A DNA stretch of 64,000 nt from positions 310,001 through 374,000 of the forward strand of contig NZ_JAKKOQ010000006.1 in NCBI RefSeq assembly GCF_021738965.1, given 5' to 3'. The position numbers were made by a program, and so were the translations under genes. The notes beneath the pieces were generated by a model. That model ran no database searches and was not told the DNA's origin. It worked only from the letters and a program-made list of their open reading frames with translations. Positions 7,669 through 16,039 of the stretch are shown in pieces. Origin of the DNA: Gordonia zhenghanii (lineage in GTDB: Bacteria > Actinomycetota > Actinomycetes > Mycobacteriales > Mycobacteriaceae). The stretch's first letter is position 1. Each line of letters begins with the position of its first letter.

Positions 7669-9628
7669 CCGTTTCCACCGTTCCAGGTACAGCCGGTACA
7701 CGGGTGGACCTGATCCGCTCGCTCCGCCTGTCGACCTGAGGGAGGCGTTGCGTGCGATCGGCGACGACGTCATGGAAGGCGTCTCGCCCGAGCGTGCGAT
7801 GCGAGAGTTCCTGCGTCGCGGCGGATCGTCTGCGCGCGGACTCGACCGGCTCGCCGAGGAGGCGAACCGGCGACGTCGTGAACTCTTGCGCAGCCGGAAC
7901 CTCGACGGCACGTTCGACGAGATCCGCGAACTCCTCGATTCGGCCGTCCTCAACGAACGAAAGCAACTTGCGCGGGACCTCGACGACGACGCGCGCTTCG
8001 CCGAGATGCAGATCGGCAGTCTGCCCGCGTCGACGGCGCAGGCGGTGCGCGAGCTCGCCGACTACGACTGGCGCAGCCCGCAGGCCCGCGCCGACTACGA
8101 GAAGATCTCCGACCTCCTCGGCCGCGAAGCTCTCGACCAGCGGTTCGACGGCATGAAGGAGGCGCTCGAAGGCGCGACCGACGAAGACCGGCAGCGGATC
8201 TCCGACATGCTCGGCGACCTCAACGAGTTGCTTGCCAAGCACAACGCAGGGCAGGACTCGCGGTCGGATTTCGACGAGTTCATGGACAAGCACGGCGAGT
8301 TCTTCCCCGAAGGCCCGGAGAACATCGACGAGCTCATCGACGCGTTGGCCCGCCGGTCCGCGGCGGCCCAACAGTTCTTCAACTCGCTCAGCCCGGAGCA
8401 GCAGGCCGAGTTGGCGGAGCTGTCGCAGCAGGCGTTCGGGTCGCCGGAGCTGATGAACGCGCTCGGACAGATGGACGACGCGTTGCGGCAGGCGCGCCCC
8501 GACCTGAACTGGGGCGGATCGCAGGAGTTCTCCGGCGATGCGCCGATGGGGATGGGGGAGGGCGCCGCCGCGCTCCGCGACATCGCCGAACTCGAAGAAC
8601 TCGGTGAGCAGCTGTCGCAAGGCTATGCGGGCGCCCAGATGGAGGACATCGACCTCGATGCCCTCGCTCGCCAACTCGGGGACGAGGCGGCCGCCGACGC
8701 GCGGACGCTGTCCGACCTCGAGAAGGCGCTGCGCGATCAGGGCTTCTTTCGGCGCGACTCGGACGGCAGCCTTAAGCTCAGTCCGAAGGCGATGCGTCGC
8801 CTCGGCCAGTCGATCCTGCGGGACGTCGCCGCACAGCTGTCATCGCGAGGAGGGGACCGTCGCACCGACCTCGCGGGCAGGCTCGGCGAGCCGACCGGCG
8901 CGACCCGCGAGTGGGCGTTCGGCGACACCGAACAGTGGGACGTCACGCGCACCGTGACCAACGCGGTGCTGCGGACGGCGACCGATCGGCAGGACGCGTC
9001 CCGCGGGGTGCGGATCGACGTGCGCGACGTCGAGGTCACCGAGACCGAGGCCCGGACGCACGCCGCGGTGGTCCTCCTCGTCGACACCTCGTTCTCCATG
9101 GTGATGGAGGGGCGGTGGACGCCGATGAAGCGGACGGCGCTCGCGTTGAACCAGTTGATCTCGACCCGGTTCCGGTCCGACGAACTGCACCTGATCGAGT
9201 TCGGCAGGCATGCACGGTCGACGACCGTCGACGAACTGACCGGCCTCGAACCGCGGATGGAGCAGGGCACCAACCTGCACCACGCGCTCATGCTCGCGCA
9301 CCGACACCTCCGCCGGTTCCCGAATGCGCAACCCGTGCTGCTGATCGTGACCGACGGCGAGCCGACAGCTCATCTCGAATCCGACGGCGAGGCGTTCTTC
9401 TGGTATCCGCCGCACCCGCAGACCATCGGGCTCACCGTGCGCGAACTCGATCACCTCGCCCGGATGGGCACTCAGATCACGTTCTTCCGGCTCGGCGACG
9501 ACGCGGGTCTGGCGAACTTCATCGACCGCATCGCCCGTCGGATCGGCGGACGGGTCGTCGCTCCGGACATCGACGGGCTCGGCGCGGCGGTCGTCGGCGA
9601 CTACCTGCGGGCACGACGCGCGCGGTGA
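7658..9628 (+). CDS. VWA-domain protein, partner of MoxR-like ATPase
   Basis: 656 residues: a long helical, charged N-terminal region (about 1-400, rich in Glu, Asp and Ala) and a C-terminal von Willebrand factor A domain. Its MIDAS motif is DTSFS starting near residue 476, followed by TDGEP for the third metal contact. ATG 7658 begins inside the ATPase gene, the usual coupled arrangement, and corresponds to Rv0959 in M. tuberculosis. It probably binds divalent metal and the target of the MoxR complex. The stop overlaps the next gene's GTG (GTGA). Confidence 0.87.
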   Translation: MARNRFHRSRYSRYTGGPDPLAPPVDLREALRAIGDDVMEGVSPERAMREFLRRGGSSARGLDRLAEEANRRRRELLRSRNLDGTFDEIRELLDSAVLNERKQLARDLDDDARFAEMQIGSLPASTAQAVRELADYDWRSPQARADYEKISDLLGREALDQRFDGMKEALEGATDEDRQRISDMLGDLNELLAKHNAGQDSRSDFDEFMDKHGEFFPEGPENIDELIDALARRSAAAQQFFNSLSPEQQAELAELSQQAFGSPELMNALGQMDDALRQARPDLNWGGSQEFSGDAPMGMGEGAAALRDIAELEELGEQLSQGYAGAQMEDIDLDALARQLGDEAAADARTLSDLEKALRDQGFFRRDSDGSLKLSPKAMRRLGQSILRDVAAQLSSRGGDRRTDLAGRLGEPTGATREWAFGDTEQWDVTRTVTNAVLRTATDRQDASRGVRIDVRDVEVTETEARTHAAVVLLVDTSFSMVMEGRWTPMKRTALALNQLISTRFRSDELHLIEFGRHARSTTVDELTGLEPRMEQGTNLHHALMLAHRHLRRFPNAQPVLLIVTDGEPTAHLESDGEAFFWYPPHPQTIGLTVRELDHLARMGTQITFFRLGDDAGLANFIDRIARRIGGRVVAPDIDGLGAAVVGDYLRARRAR

Positions 9629-10206
9629 GCTTCACGCGTGCCGAGCTCCTAGCGTTCGCCGACCGGACGGTTCCGGATCTGATCGGACCCGACTGCCGAC
9701 TGCTGATCTGCGGGATCAACCCCGGTCTGTGGACGGCCGCGACGGGAGCACCGTTCGCGCGCCCGGGCAACCGCTTCTATCCGGCGCTCTACGCCGCGGG
9801 CATCACGGACCACCTGATCGACGCGTCCGACGGACTGTCCGCAGCGGACACTGCCACGCTCGTCGATGCCGGGATCGGGGTCACCAACGTGGTGGCCCGT
9901 GCGACGGCGAAGGCGTCCGAGCTGTCCCGCGACGAGTTCGTCGACGGCGGGGAGAAGCTGGTCAGGACGGTCGAGCGAGTGCGTCCGCGCGTTCTCGCGA
10001 TCCTCGGTGTCACGGCGTATCGCACGGCGTTCGGGGCGTCGAAGGCCACCGTCGGCGAGCAGCCGGAAGGTTTGGGCGGCGCGAATCTGTGGGTTCTGTC
10101 GAACCCGAGCGGCCTCAACGCCCACGAGACCGTCTCCTCGTTGGCCACCGCCTACCGGGAGGCGGCGGTGGCGGCAGGTGTGCAGGTCGGTGAGCCGACT
10201 GCGTGA
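9625..10206 (+). CDS. mug: G/U mismatch-specific DNA glycosylase (Mug family)
   Basis: Removes uracil or ethenocytosine from mismatched DNA, starting base excision repair. The 193-residue product has the two Mug/TDG signatures: GINPGLWTAATG, with the catalytic-type Asn at 32, and the recognition loop NPSGLNAHET. Length and both motifs match the bacterial Mug group. GTG 9625 overlaps the VWA stop by GTGA, which suggests transcriptional coupling though no functional link is known. The following intergenic region holds repeats and a hairpin shared with a convergent transporter. Confidence 0.88.
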   Translation: MSFTRAELLAFADRTVPDLIGPDCRLLICGINPGLWTAATGAPFARPGNRFYPALYAAGITDHLIDASDGLSAADTATLVDAGIGVTNVVARATAKASELSRDEFVDGGEKLVRTVERVRPRVLAILGVTAYRTAFGASKATVGEQPEGLGGANLWVLSNPSGLNAHETVSSLATAYREAAVAAGVQVGEPTA

Positions 10207-10211
10207 CCGCC

Positions 10212-10284
10212 CCCTCGCTGGTCGAGCGGAGTCGAGACCCAACCCGTGACCGCTCCCCTCGCTGGTCGAGCGGAGTCGAGACCC
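10212..10284. repeat. Two copies of a REP-like element
   Basis: Two copies of a roughly 29-base unit containing CGCTGGTCGAGCGGAGTCGA (10216-10235 and about 10260-10279), followed in each copy by GACCC. The unit recurs three times at 46168-46242. It is noncoding and located just after a stop codon. Confidence 0.85.
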
Positions 10285-10325
10285 GGTCTCGGTGCGCAGC
10301 CTCAACTCTCTCGCCGCACACCCAT

Positions 10326-10363
10326 TGCGTCTTAGCAGCCTGTGCCCATGGTGCTAAGACGCA
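10326..10363. terminator. 12-bp hairpin between convergent genes
   Basis: TGCGTCTTAGCA (10326-10337) pairs perfectly with TGCTAAGACGCA (10352-10363) over a 14-base loop. It separates mug (plus) and the AEC carrier gene (minus) and may act as a bidirectional terminator. Confidence 0.55.
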
Positions 10364-10395
10364 TTGATGCTGCGGCCAGGTAGCTGAGGCTGCTA

Positions 10396-11328
10396 TTACG
10401 TCAGCAGCCAGGCGGTTACGGCGATCACCGGGATCGACAGCAGCGTCGTCACGAGTGCGGAGTCGCGGGCGAGGATCTCGCCGTGCCGATAGCGGGTCGC
10501 GTACACGAGGACGTTCTGTGCGGTCGGAAGCGCGGCGATCACCACTTGGCCGAACAATTTGTGGCCGGTCAGGCCGAACATCCAGCGGGCCGTCGCATAT
10601 GCGATGAGCGGCATCGCGAACATCTTGAGGATCGAGGCCAAGACGATGTCGCGGCGGGGGCTCTCGCCTTTCTTGAACACGGTCACGCCGGTCAGTGTGA
10701 GCCCGAATGCGAGCAGGGCGAGCGGCGCCGACGCCCGACCGAGCATGTCGGCCGACTCGAGGATCGATTGGGGAGGTGTCCATCCCGACACCGACACGAT
10801 CAGTCCGACCGCGCCGCCGATCAGGATCGGGTTGCGCAACGGCACAGCGACCGTCCGCCACACCGATGTCCGCGTCGACCCGTCGAGTGCGGTCAGATCG
10901 AGGGTCGCCAACGCGACAGGTGAGTAGAACACGATCTGGAAGAGCAGCAGAGGAGCGATGAACGACTCGTCGTCGAGGACGAAGATCGCGATCGGCAGGC
11001 CGAGGTTGACGGTGTTCACGTACGACGACGACAGCGCGCCGACCACCAGTTCGGGGATCTCGCGTCGCAGCCACAGACGTGCGACGACGAGATACACGAG
11101 CCCGACGGACAGCGCACTGATCGACGCGATGGCGAGCGTCGAGGAGAAGACCGCCGACAGGTCACTCGTCGCCAGCGAATGGACCAGGAGTGCGGGTGTG
11201 CACACGAAGAAGACAAGCCGGGAGAGCGTGGTGGAGGCGTGGTCGCCCAAAGCGCCGGTGCGCCCGAGCAGGTACCCGAGACCGACGATTATGAAGATCA
11301 CGGTGAACCCGGAGACGACGCCTGACAC
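10396..11328 (-). CDS. AEC-family (auxin efflux carrier-like) permease
   Basis: 310 residues with about ten hydrophobic segments arranged as two groups of five, as in the AEC family. The N-terminus (FTVIFIIVGLGYLLGR) and the polar membrane residues in SSYVNTVNLGLPIAIFVL are typical. Bacterial members move malate, malonate or other organic acids; the substrate here is unknown. It starts with GTG at 11328, with TAGTAT about ten bases upstream that could serve as a -10 box for an almost leaderless transcript. Convergent with mug. Confidence 0.85.
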   Translation of the reverse strand: MSGVVSGFTVIFIIVGLGYLLGRTGALGDHASTTLSRLVFFVCTPALLVHSLATSDLSAVFSSTLAIASISALSVGLVYLVVARLWLRREIPELVVGALSSSYVNTVNLGLPIAIFVLDDESFIAPLLLFQIVFYSPVALATLDLTALDGSTRTSVWRTVAVPLRNPILIGGAVGLIVSVSGWTPPQSILESADMLGRASAPLALLAFGLTLTGVTVFKKGESPRRDIVLASILKMFAMPLIAYATARWMFGLTGHKLFGQVVIAALPTAQNVLVYATRYRHGEILARDSALVTTLLSIPVIAVTAWLLT

Positions 11329-11524
11329 CCCGCAATACTAGGTTCCGTCACTGCATGTCGAAGGTCTCACCTCTCGCGTTTTGCCATGCGAGGCTTCGGC
11401 CGGTTAATCTGTTCAGGTTGTGTGCCGCGGTCGGATTGCCGTGGATACAGGCGATCAGCGGGCGAGGCGGGTCGGGACAGACCCGGACCCATACCCGCGC
11501 CGAACGTGAGGAAGGGCGAGAACC

Positions 11525-11698
11525 ATGGCAGTACCGAAGCGCCGGATGTCGCGGGCGAACACCCGCAGTCGTCGGTCGCAGTGGAAGGCAGACAATGCTC
11601 CGCTGCAGGAAGAGAAGTTCAACGGCGTCACGCAGCGCGTGCCGCGTCGTCTCGTCAAGGCCGTCAAGCTCGGCCTCGTCGATCTCGACCGTCGCTGA
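11525..11698 (+). CDS. rpmF: 50S ribosomal protein bL32
   Basis: 57-residue ribosomal protein: N-terminus [21 protein letters not shown]-terminus [18 protein letters not shown] (visible ends of the family). It has no cysteine, so it is the zinc-independent form. M. tuberculosis Rv0979A has the same position before mprA. The leader contains a short CGGGTC/GACCCG inverted repeat (11468-11485) and the ribosome site GAAGGG lies a few bases before ATG. A strong hairpin follows immediately, so the gene is probably transcribed alone. Confidence 0.96.
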   Translation: MAVPKRRMSRANTRSRRSQWKADNAPLQEEKFNGVTQRVPRRLVKAVKLGLVDLDRR

Positions 11699-11722
11699 GA
11701 CTACTCGCGACGAACCGATGTG

Positions 11723-11766
11723 AACGGCTGCGGCCGACGAGTTACGACTCGTCGGCCGCAGCCGTT
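11723..11766 (+). terminator. Terminator of rpmF
   Basis: Perfect 20-bp stem (11723-11742 with 11747-11766) with a TACG tetraloop, 24 bases after the rpmF stop and followed by TTCGCG. A strong intrinsic terminator by structure. Confidence 0.8.
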
Positions 11767-11790
11767 TCGCGTTACGAAGACGGCAGTTCG

Positions 11791-11843
11791 CCGCTAACCC
11801 TCTCGTTGGTGTCACCCAGTGACACCAACGAGAGGGTTAGCGG
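11791..11843. terminator. Perfect 24-bp hairpin, probably terminating the SDR gene
   Basis: Bases 11791-11814 and 11820-11843 are exact reverse complements around a CCCAG loop. It lies 24 bases past the SDR stop on the minus strand and next to the rpmF terminator, so the two converging units have separate hairpins. Confidence 0.7.
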
Positions 11844-11867
11844 TCTTAAGGTCGTTCGACCCAGCGC

Positions 11868-12641
11868 TTACTGCGCGAGGAACTTGTTGACGCCGCGGTT
11901 GAGGACGTTCGGGATGAACTTGGCGGCGTTGCCGAGGACCGTGGTCTGGACGCCGACGGAGTAGCTCGTGCGTCGCATCAGCTTGTCGACGGCCGTCGGG
12001 TGGACCGATTCCCACACCTTCGCGGCGACGTCGTCGGCGGTGAGCCGGACGCCGAGGGTCTGGGTGCTCTTGGCGTCGGTGTCGGCGGCGAGTGCCGTCT
12101 TGGCCCAGAGCGGCCAGATGGAGACGGCGCGGATGTCGTCGTCCTGCCATTCGAGTTCGAGAGCCTCGGTGAGGCCCGCGACGTAGAACTTGGTCGCGCT
12201 GTACGTCGCGATGCCGGGCTGGCCGTAGATCGCGGACGCGGACGCGATGTTCACCAGGTGCGATCCGGGTGTGGCCTTGAGGTAGGGGTGCGCGGCGCGG
12301 GCGCCGAGGGTGACGCCGAGCGCGTCGATGTCGATCTGCGCCTTGATCGCCTCGGGGGAGATGTCGGCGACCTTCCCGGACAGGAGGATGCCTGCATTGT
12401 TGTCGAGGACGTCGAGTTGTCCGCCGGTGTGCGATGTGAAGTCGGCGAGAGCGATGTCCCACTGCTCTGGGTCGCGGACGTCGAGCACGCCGGTGATGAG
12501 CTCGGGGTCGGCGGCCTTCGCGGCGGCGAGGGCTTCGACACTCACGTCGTAGATGCCGACCGTCCAGCCGTGTGCACGGAACAGTTTCGCCGTGGCCAGG
12601 CCGATTCCTGCGGCTCCACCGCTGATGAAGATCGACGACAT
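11868..12641 (-). CDS. Short-chain dehydrogenase/reductase
   Basis: 257 residues, classical SDR. The cofactor loop is GGAAGIG (8-14), NNAG is at 81-84, and the catalytic Ser-Tyr-Lys includes Y147 and K151 (YSATK). D32 after the second strand suggests NAD(H) preference (inference). The substrate is unknown. ATG 12641 has GGGAG seven bases upstream. It is divergent from the AurF-like oxygenase gene across a 157-base region containing palindromes, so the two could be co-regulated or used in the same pathway. Confidence 0.88.
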   Translation of the reverse strand: MSSIFISGGAAGIGLATAKLFRAHGWTVGIYDVSVEALAAAKAADPELITGVLDVRDPEQWDIALADFTSHTGGQLDVLDNNAGILLSGKVADISPEAIKAQIDIDALGVTLGARAAHPYLKATPGSHLVNIASASAIYGQPGIATYSATKFYVAGLTEALELEWQDDDIRAVSIWPLWAKTALAADTDAKSTQTLGVRLTADDVAAKVWESVHPTAVDKLMRRTSYSVGVQTTVLGNAAKFIPNVLNRGVNKFLAQ

Positions 12642-12697
12642 GATGCTCCCTCGTTCGAGTGATTCAGGTGATTGACCTGCGATGTCTACCCGCAGAT

Positions 12698-12726
12698 TCT
12701 AGTTACTCCTCAGTAATATTACTAGA
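12698..12726. promoter_or_regulatory. Palindrome upstream of the SDR gene
   Basis: AGTAATATTACT (12712-12723) is a perfect 12-base palindrome in an AT-rich island, within a wider TCTAG...CTAGA inverted repeat (12698-12726). It lies upstream of the SDR gene on the minus strand and near the plus-strand promoter, a plausible operator; no adjacent regulator gene is seen. Confidence 0.5.
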
Positions 12727-12730
12727 CCCC

Positions 12731-12776
12731 TTGACTCGCTTCACATGGGTGTTATCGTGACAATAGAAATTGTCAC
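12731..12776 (+). promoter_or_regulatory. Promoter and operator of diiron oxygenase module 1
   Basis: TTGACT (12731-12736) and TATCGT (12753-12758) with 16 bases between form a likely promoter. GTGACAAT-AGAA-ATTGTCAC (12757-12776) is a perfect 8-base-arm inverted repeat over the -10/+1 region, where a repressor would block transcription. The binding protein is unknown. Confidence 0.7.
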
Positions 12777-12798
12777 ATCAGTCAATGGAGGCTTTTCT

Positions 12799-13713
12799 GT
12801 GACTGCTATCGAGACACCGGCGACGAGTACCCCCGACCGCGGAGCCGACGAGGTGTCCGAACGCCTGCTCGCATCCGCCGCGCGACTGTCCCGCAACGCG
12901 ATGACCGAGATCGACTGGTCGCAGCCGATGGACCCCGATCAGTACGGCTGCAGCCCGGAATGGTCGACGCTGTACGGCACCGACTTCTGGGACGAACTGA
13001 CCGACGCGCAACGGGTCGCGCTCACTCGCCACGAGTTCGCCTCGATCATGACCGTCGGCATCTGGTTCGAGATGATCTTGCAAGAGTTGGTCTTCCGCGA
13101 TCAGTACCTGGGTGCGTACCACCGGCCGGAGTTCCAGTTCGCGCTCACCGAGGTCGCGGACGAATGCAGGCACTCGATCATGTTCGCGAAGGCGTCGGAG
13201 AAGATGGTCGGCACCTCGTACCGGCCGGGCCCCGCGATCGGACGGCTGGGCCGAGTGTTCGCGTACACGGCGCGCGGGGCGGTCGCGTACGCAGGCATCC
13301 TCGTGGCCGAAGAGGTCCTCGACGTGTTCCAGCGCGGCTGCATGCGTGACGACCGGGTCCTCCCGTTCATTCGCACGATCAACGAGATCCACGTCCTCGA
13401 AGAATCCAGGCACATGAAGTATGCGCGCGAACAGGTGCGCGCGTCGGTGGCAGACATGTCGCCGAGGAAGCGCGCATTCTGTGCGCTGTACACCTCACTC
13501 GGCGCCAGGGAGATCGTGGCGAACCTGGTCCAGCCGCAGGCGTACGCCGACGCCGGACTCGACGCCGAGCGCGCGCTGGCCGAACGTCGCACCAACAAGC
13601 ACTTCCACGCGATGGTCCGGAGCAACTGCACCCACCTGATGGAGTTCCTCGACGAGGTCGGCCTACTGACGCCCGCCGCGCGTCAGAACTATCGTCGCGT
13701 CCACATGATCTGA
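12799..13713 (+). CDS. AurF-like diiron oxygenase (module 1)
   Basis: 304 residues of ferritin-like helical fold with the ligand pattern of AurF-type diiron N-oxygenases: E91 (WFEMILQEL), E122xxH125 (DECRH), E171/E172 (VAEEVLD), H198 and E202xxH205 (NEIHVLEESRH). AurF converts amines to nitro groups; the substrate here is unknown, and fatty or aromatic substrates are possible. GTG 12799 is chosen because GGAGG (12787-12791) precedes it. The ferredoxin-reductase gene follows by six bases and probably supplies its electrons, as in Rv0885-Rv0886 of M. tuberculosis. A second copy of the pair is at 34784-37275. Confidence 0.85.
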   Translation: MTAIETPATSTPDRGADEVSERLLASAARLSRNAMTEIDWSQPMDPDQYGCSPEWSTLYGTDFWDELTDAQRVALTRHEFASIMTVGIWFEMILQELVFRDQYLGAYHRPEFQFALTEVADECRHSIMFAKASEKMVGTSYRPGPAIGRLGRVFAYTARGAVAYAGILVAEEVLDVFQRGCMRDDRVLPFIRTINEIHVLEESRHMKYAREQVRASVADMSPRKRAFCALYTSLGAREIVANLVQPQAYADAGLDAERALAERRTNKHFHAMVRSNCTHLMEFLDEVGLLTPAARQNYRRVHMI

Positions 13714-13719
13714 ATTCGC

Positions 13720-15300
13720 ATGGTCCACGTCATCACGCAGTCCTGTTGCAGCGACGCCTCGTGCGTCGCGGTCTGCCCGGTCAACTGCATCCACCCGACC
13801 CCGGACGAACCCGGTTACGGCACGTCCGACATCCTGCACGTCGACCCGGTCGCCTGTATCGACTGCGGCGCCTGCGCGGATGCCTGCCCGGTGGACGCGA
13901 TCTATCCAGCGGACCGACTCGGCGAGCGTGATCGAGTGTTCATCGAGGTGAACGCGTCCTATTACCGCGATAACCCCGACATCTCATCGGGTTGGTCGAA
14001 CGTCGTGTATCCGGAGATCCCGCGACTGGATGCGGGTCTGCGGGTGGCCGTCGTCGGCACCGGGCCGTCCGGCGGCTACGCACTGCAGACCCTGATCGGA
14101 CGCACCGACGCGACGGTCACGATGATCGACCGTCTTCCGACGCCAGGCGGACTCGTGCGCGCGGGCGTCGCCCCCGACCACCCGGGTACCAGACGTGTGC
14201 TCAAGACGTTCGACCTTCTGTACCGGCATCCGCGCACGACGATGATCGGCGGCCTGGGCGTCGGTGACGGCCCGGCGGAGGTGGCTCCAGCCGAACTGGC
14301 AGACCATTTCGACGCCGTCTTCTACGCGGTGGGCGCGCCCGCGTCCAAACCACTGGGCGTGCCGGGCGAGGACCTGCCCGGATCGACGTCGGCCACCGAT
14401 CTCGTCGGTTGGTACAACGCTGCGCCGGAAGCGTTCGGCGACATCCGCGTCGACGGATGCTCGCGGGCGGTGATCGTCGGGACGGGCAACGTCGCACTCG
14501 ACGTCGCCCGGATCCTCGTGTCGTCGCCCGAGGAGCTGGCAGCCACCGACATCGCAGATCGGGCGCTGCATCTGCTGCGAAGTCAGAATGTCCACGAAGT
14601 GGTGCTCCTCGGACGGCGCGGACCCGAGCACGCGGCCTACACACCCGCTGAGTATCGCGCGCTGGAAGCGATGACAGACGTCGACGTGATCGCATGTGAC
14701 GACCCCGCGCTGGTGCGGGACCTCGCGCTCGATCGACCGGCGGACCCGGAGCGACGCCGCATCGTCTTCCTGTTCACCACCGCGGTCAGCGAGATCGTCC
14801 CCGACGAGTCCGATCAGGTGGGCGGTGTGGACGTCGTCACGAGTGGACACAGTCACCGGATCGCCGCAGGCCTCGTGGTTCGGTCGGTCGGGTACCGCGG
14901 TGTCGAGATCGCCGGACTTCCGTTCGACGCCGAGGTCGGGACGATCCCGACCGCCGACGGCCGGATCCTCGGGGCCGACGGCACCCCCGTCCCCGGGCAG
15001 TACGCGCTCGGCTGGGCGGCGCGAGGAGCGCGCGGCGGCATCGGAGCCAACAGACAGCACGCGATCGGCGCAGTCGAGGCGTTCATCGCCGACGCTGCCG
15101 CGGGCAGACTCGTGCGGACGGCACGGACAGCAGCCGATTTCGCGGCGTTGGCCGCCAGCCGGACGACGCCGATCGACTATGCGGGCGTCGCTGCGATCGA
15201 CCGTGCGGAACGGGCCCGTGGCCAGGCGGTAGGCCGGCCGCGAATCAAGTTCACCGAGATCTCGGAGATGGTGGCCGAGGCGGTTCGCGCTCGACGATGA
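13720..15300 (+). CDS. Ferredoxin-ferredoxin/NADP reductase fusion, FprB-like (module 1)
   Basis: 526 residues. The N-terminal ferredoxin (about 1-80) has clusters C9/C15/C19/C23 and C46xxC49xxC52xxxC56 (CIDCGACADACP). The remainder is an adrenodoxin-reductase-like flavoprotein with FAD loop VVGTGPSGGYAL and NADP loop VIVGTGNVALDVARIL, ending GWAARGARGGIGANRQHA, a typical C-terminal motif. It would pass electrons from NADPH through FAD and iron-sulfur clusters to the oxygenase encoded six bases upstream. It also carries about 50 extra C-terminal residues. Compared with FprB (Rv0886), the domain order is the same. Confidence 0.9.
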   Translation: MVHVITQSCCSDASCVAVCPVNCIHPTPDEPGYGTSDILHVDPVACIDCGACADACPVDAIYPADRLGERDRVFIEVNASYYRDNPDISSGWSNVVYPEIPRLDAGLRVAVVGTGPSGGYALQTLIGRTDATVTMIDRLPTPGGLVRAGVAPDHPGTRRVLKTFDLLYRHPRTTMIGGLGVGDGPAEVAPAELADHFDAVFYAVGAPASKPLGVPGEDLPGSTSATDLVGWYNAAPEAFGDIRVDGCSRAVIVGTGNVALDVARILVSSPEELAATDIADRALHLLRSQNVHEVVLLGRRGPEHAAYTPAEYRALEAMTDVDVIACDDPALVRDLALDRPADPERRRIVFLFTTAVSEIVPDESDQVGGVDVVTSGHSHRIAAGLVVRSVGYRGVEIAGLPFDAEVGTIPTADGRILGADGTPVPGQYALGWAARGARGGIGANRQHAIGAVEAFIADAAAGRLVRTARTAADFAALAASRTTPIDYAGVAAIDRAERARGQAVGRPRIKFTEISEMVAEAVRARR

Positions 15301-15308
15301 CGGCGCGT

Positions 15309-15327
15309 TCTCAGCCGCATCTGAACT
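15309..15327 (+). promoter_or_regulatory. Possible MprA-type direct repeat before mprA
   Basis: TCTCAGCC (15309-15316) and TCTGAACT (15320-15327) form a loose 8-base direct repeat, 11 bases apart, ending 21 bases before mprA. MprA is known to bind two loosely conserved 8-base repeats and to regulate itself; this match is by eye only. Confidence 0.3.
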
Positions 15328-15348
15328 TCAGTCAGTAAAACTGTAGGC

Positions 15349-16032
15349 ATGCGCATTCTTGTGGTCGACGACGACCGGGCCGTTCGCGAGTCCCTTCGTC
15401 GGTCCCTGACATTCAACGGATACACGGTCGACACGGCGGGTGACGGTCTCGAAGCCCTCGAGAAGGTGATCGCCGACCGGCCCGACCTGCTCGTGCTCGA
15501 TGTGATGATGCCGAGGCTGGACGGGCTCGAGGTGTGCCGCAGGCTGCGCTCGGCGGGCGACGACCTCCCGATCCTCGTCCTGACGGCCCGCGACTCGGTG
15601 TCCGAGCGCGTCAGCGGACTCGATGCTGGTGCGGACGACTACCTGCCGAAGCCGTTCGCCCTCGAGGAACTGTTGGCGCGTCTGCGGTCGCTGCTGCGAC
15701 GCACCGCACGTGAGGAAGAAGAGGGGTCTGAGGCCGTCTCGTTCTCCGACCTCACCCTCGACCCGGTGACCCGTGAAGTCACCCGCGGCGAGCGCCAGAT
15801 CAGCCTGACGCGGACCGAGTTCGCGCTGATGGAGATGCTCATGGCGAATCCGAAGCGTGTCCTGACCCGTAGCCGGATCCTCGAAGAGGTGTGGGGGTAC
15901 GACTTCCCGACGTCGGGCAACGCGCTCGAGGTGTACATCGGTTACCTGCGCCGCAAGACCGAGGCGGACGACGAACCCCGTCTGATCCACACCGTGCGTG
16001 GCGTCGGCTACGTGCTGCGCGAGAACGCCTGA
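15349..16032 (+). CDS. mprA: Two-component response regulator
   Basis: OmpR/PhoB-type regulator of 227 residues: receiver domain with acidic pocket D7-D9, phospho-acceptor D51 (VLDVMMP) and the conserved Lys in LPKPF; then a winged-helix domain ([35 protein letters not shown] in part, ending [12 protein letters not shown]). In mycobacteria MprA answers envelope stress and controls pepD, sigE and sigB. The kinase gene follows eight bases later and pepD after it, the same order as Rv0981-Rv0983, which supports the name. Confidence 0.93.
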   Translation: MRILVVDDDRAVRESLRRSLTFNGYTVDTAGDGLEALEKVIADRPDLLVLDVMMPRLDGLEVCRRLRSAGDDLPILVLTARDSVSERVSGLDAGADDYLPKPFALEELLARLRSLLRRTAREEEEGSEAVSFSDLTLDPVTREVTRGERQISLTRTEFALMEMLMANPKRVLTRSRILEEVWGYDFPTSGNALEVYIGYLRRKTEADDEPRLIHTVRGVGYVLRENA

Positions 16033-16039
16033 GGCGTAC

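Noticed and set aside
6214-9628. Magnesium chelatase for chlorophyll
   Set aside because: Similarity is to the MoxR/VWA architecture only; no ChlH-type subunit or pigment genes nearby, and the pair matches Rv0958-Rv0959.
12799-15300. Biosynthetic gene cluster built on an AurF oxygenase
   Set aside because: No synthase, carrier protein or tailoring set is present; only the oxygenase, its reductase and a divergent SDR.
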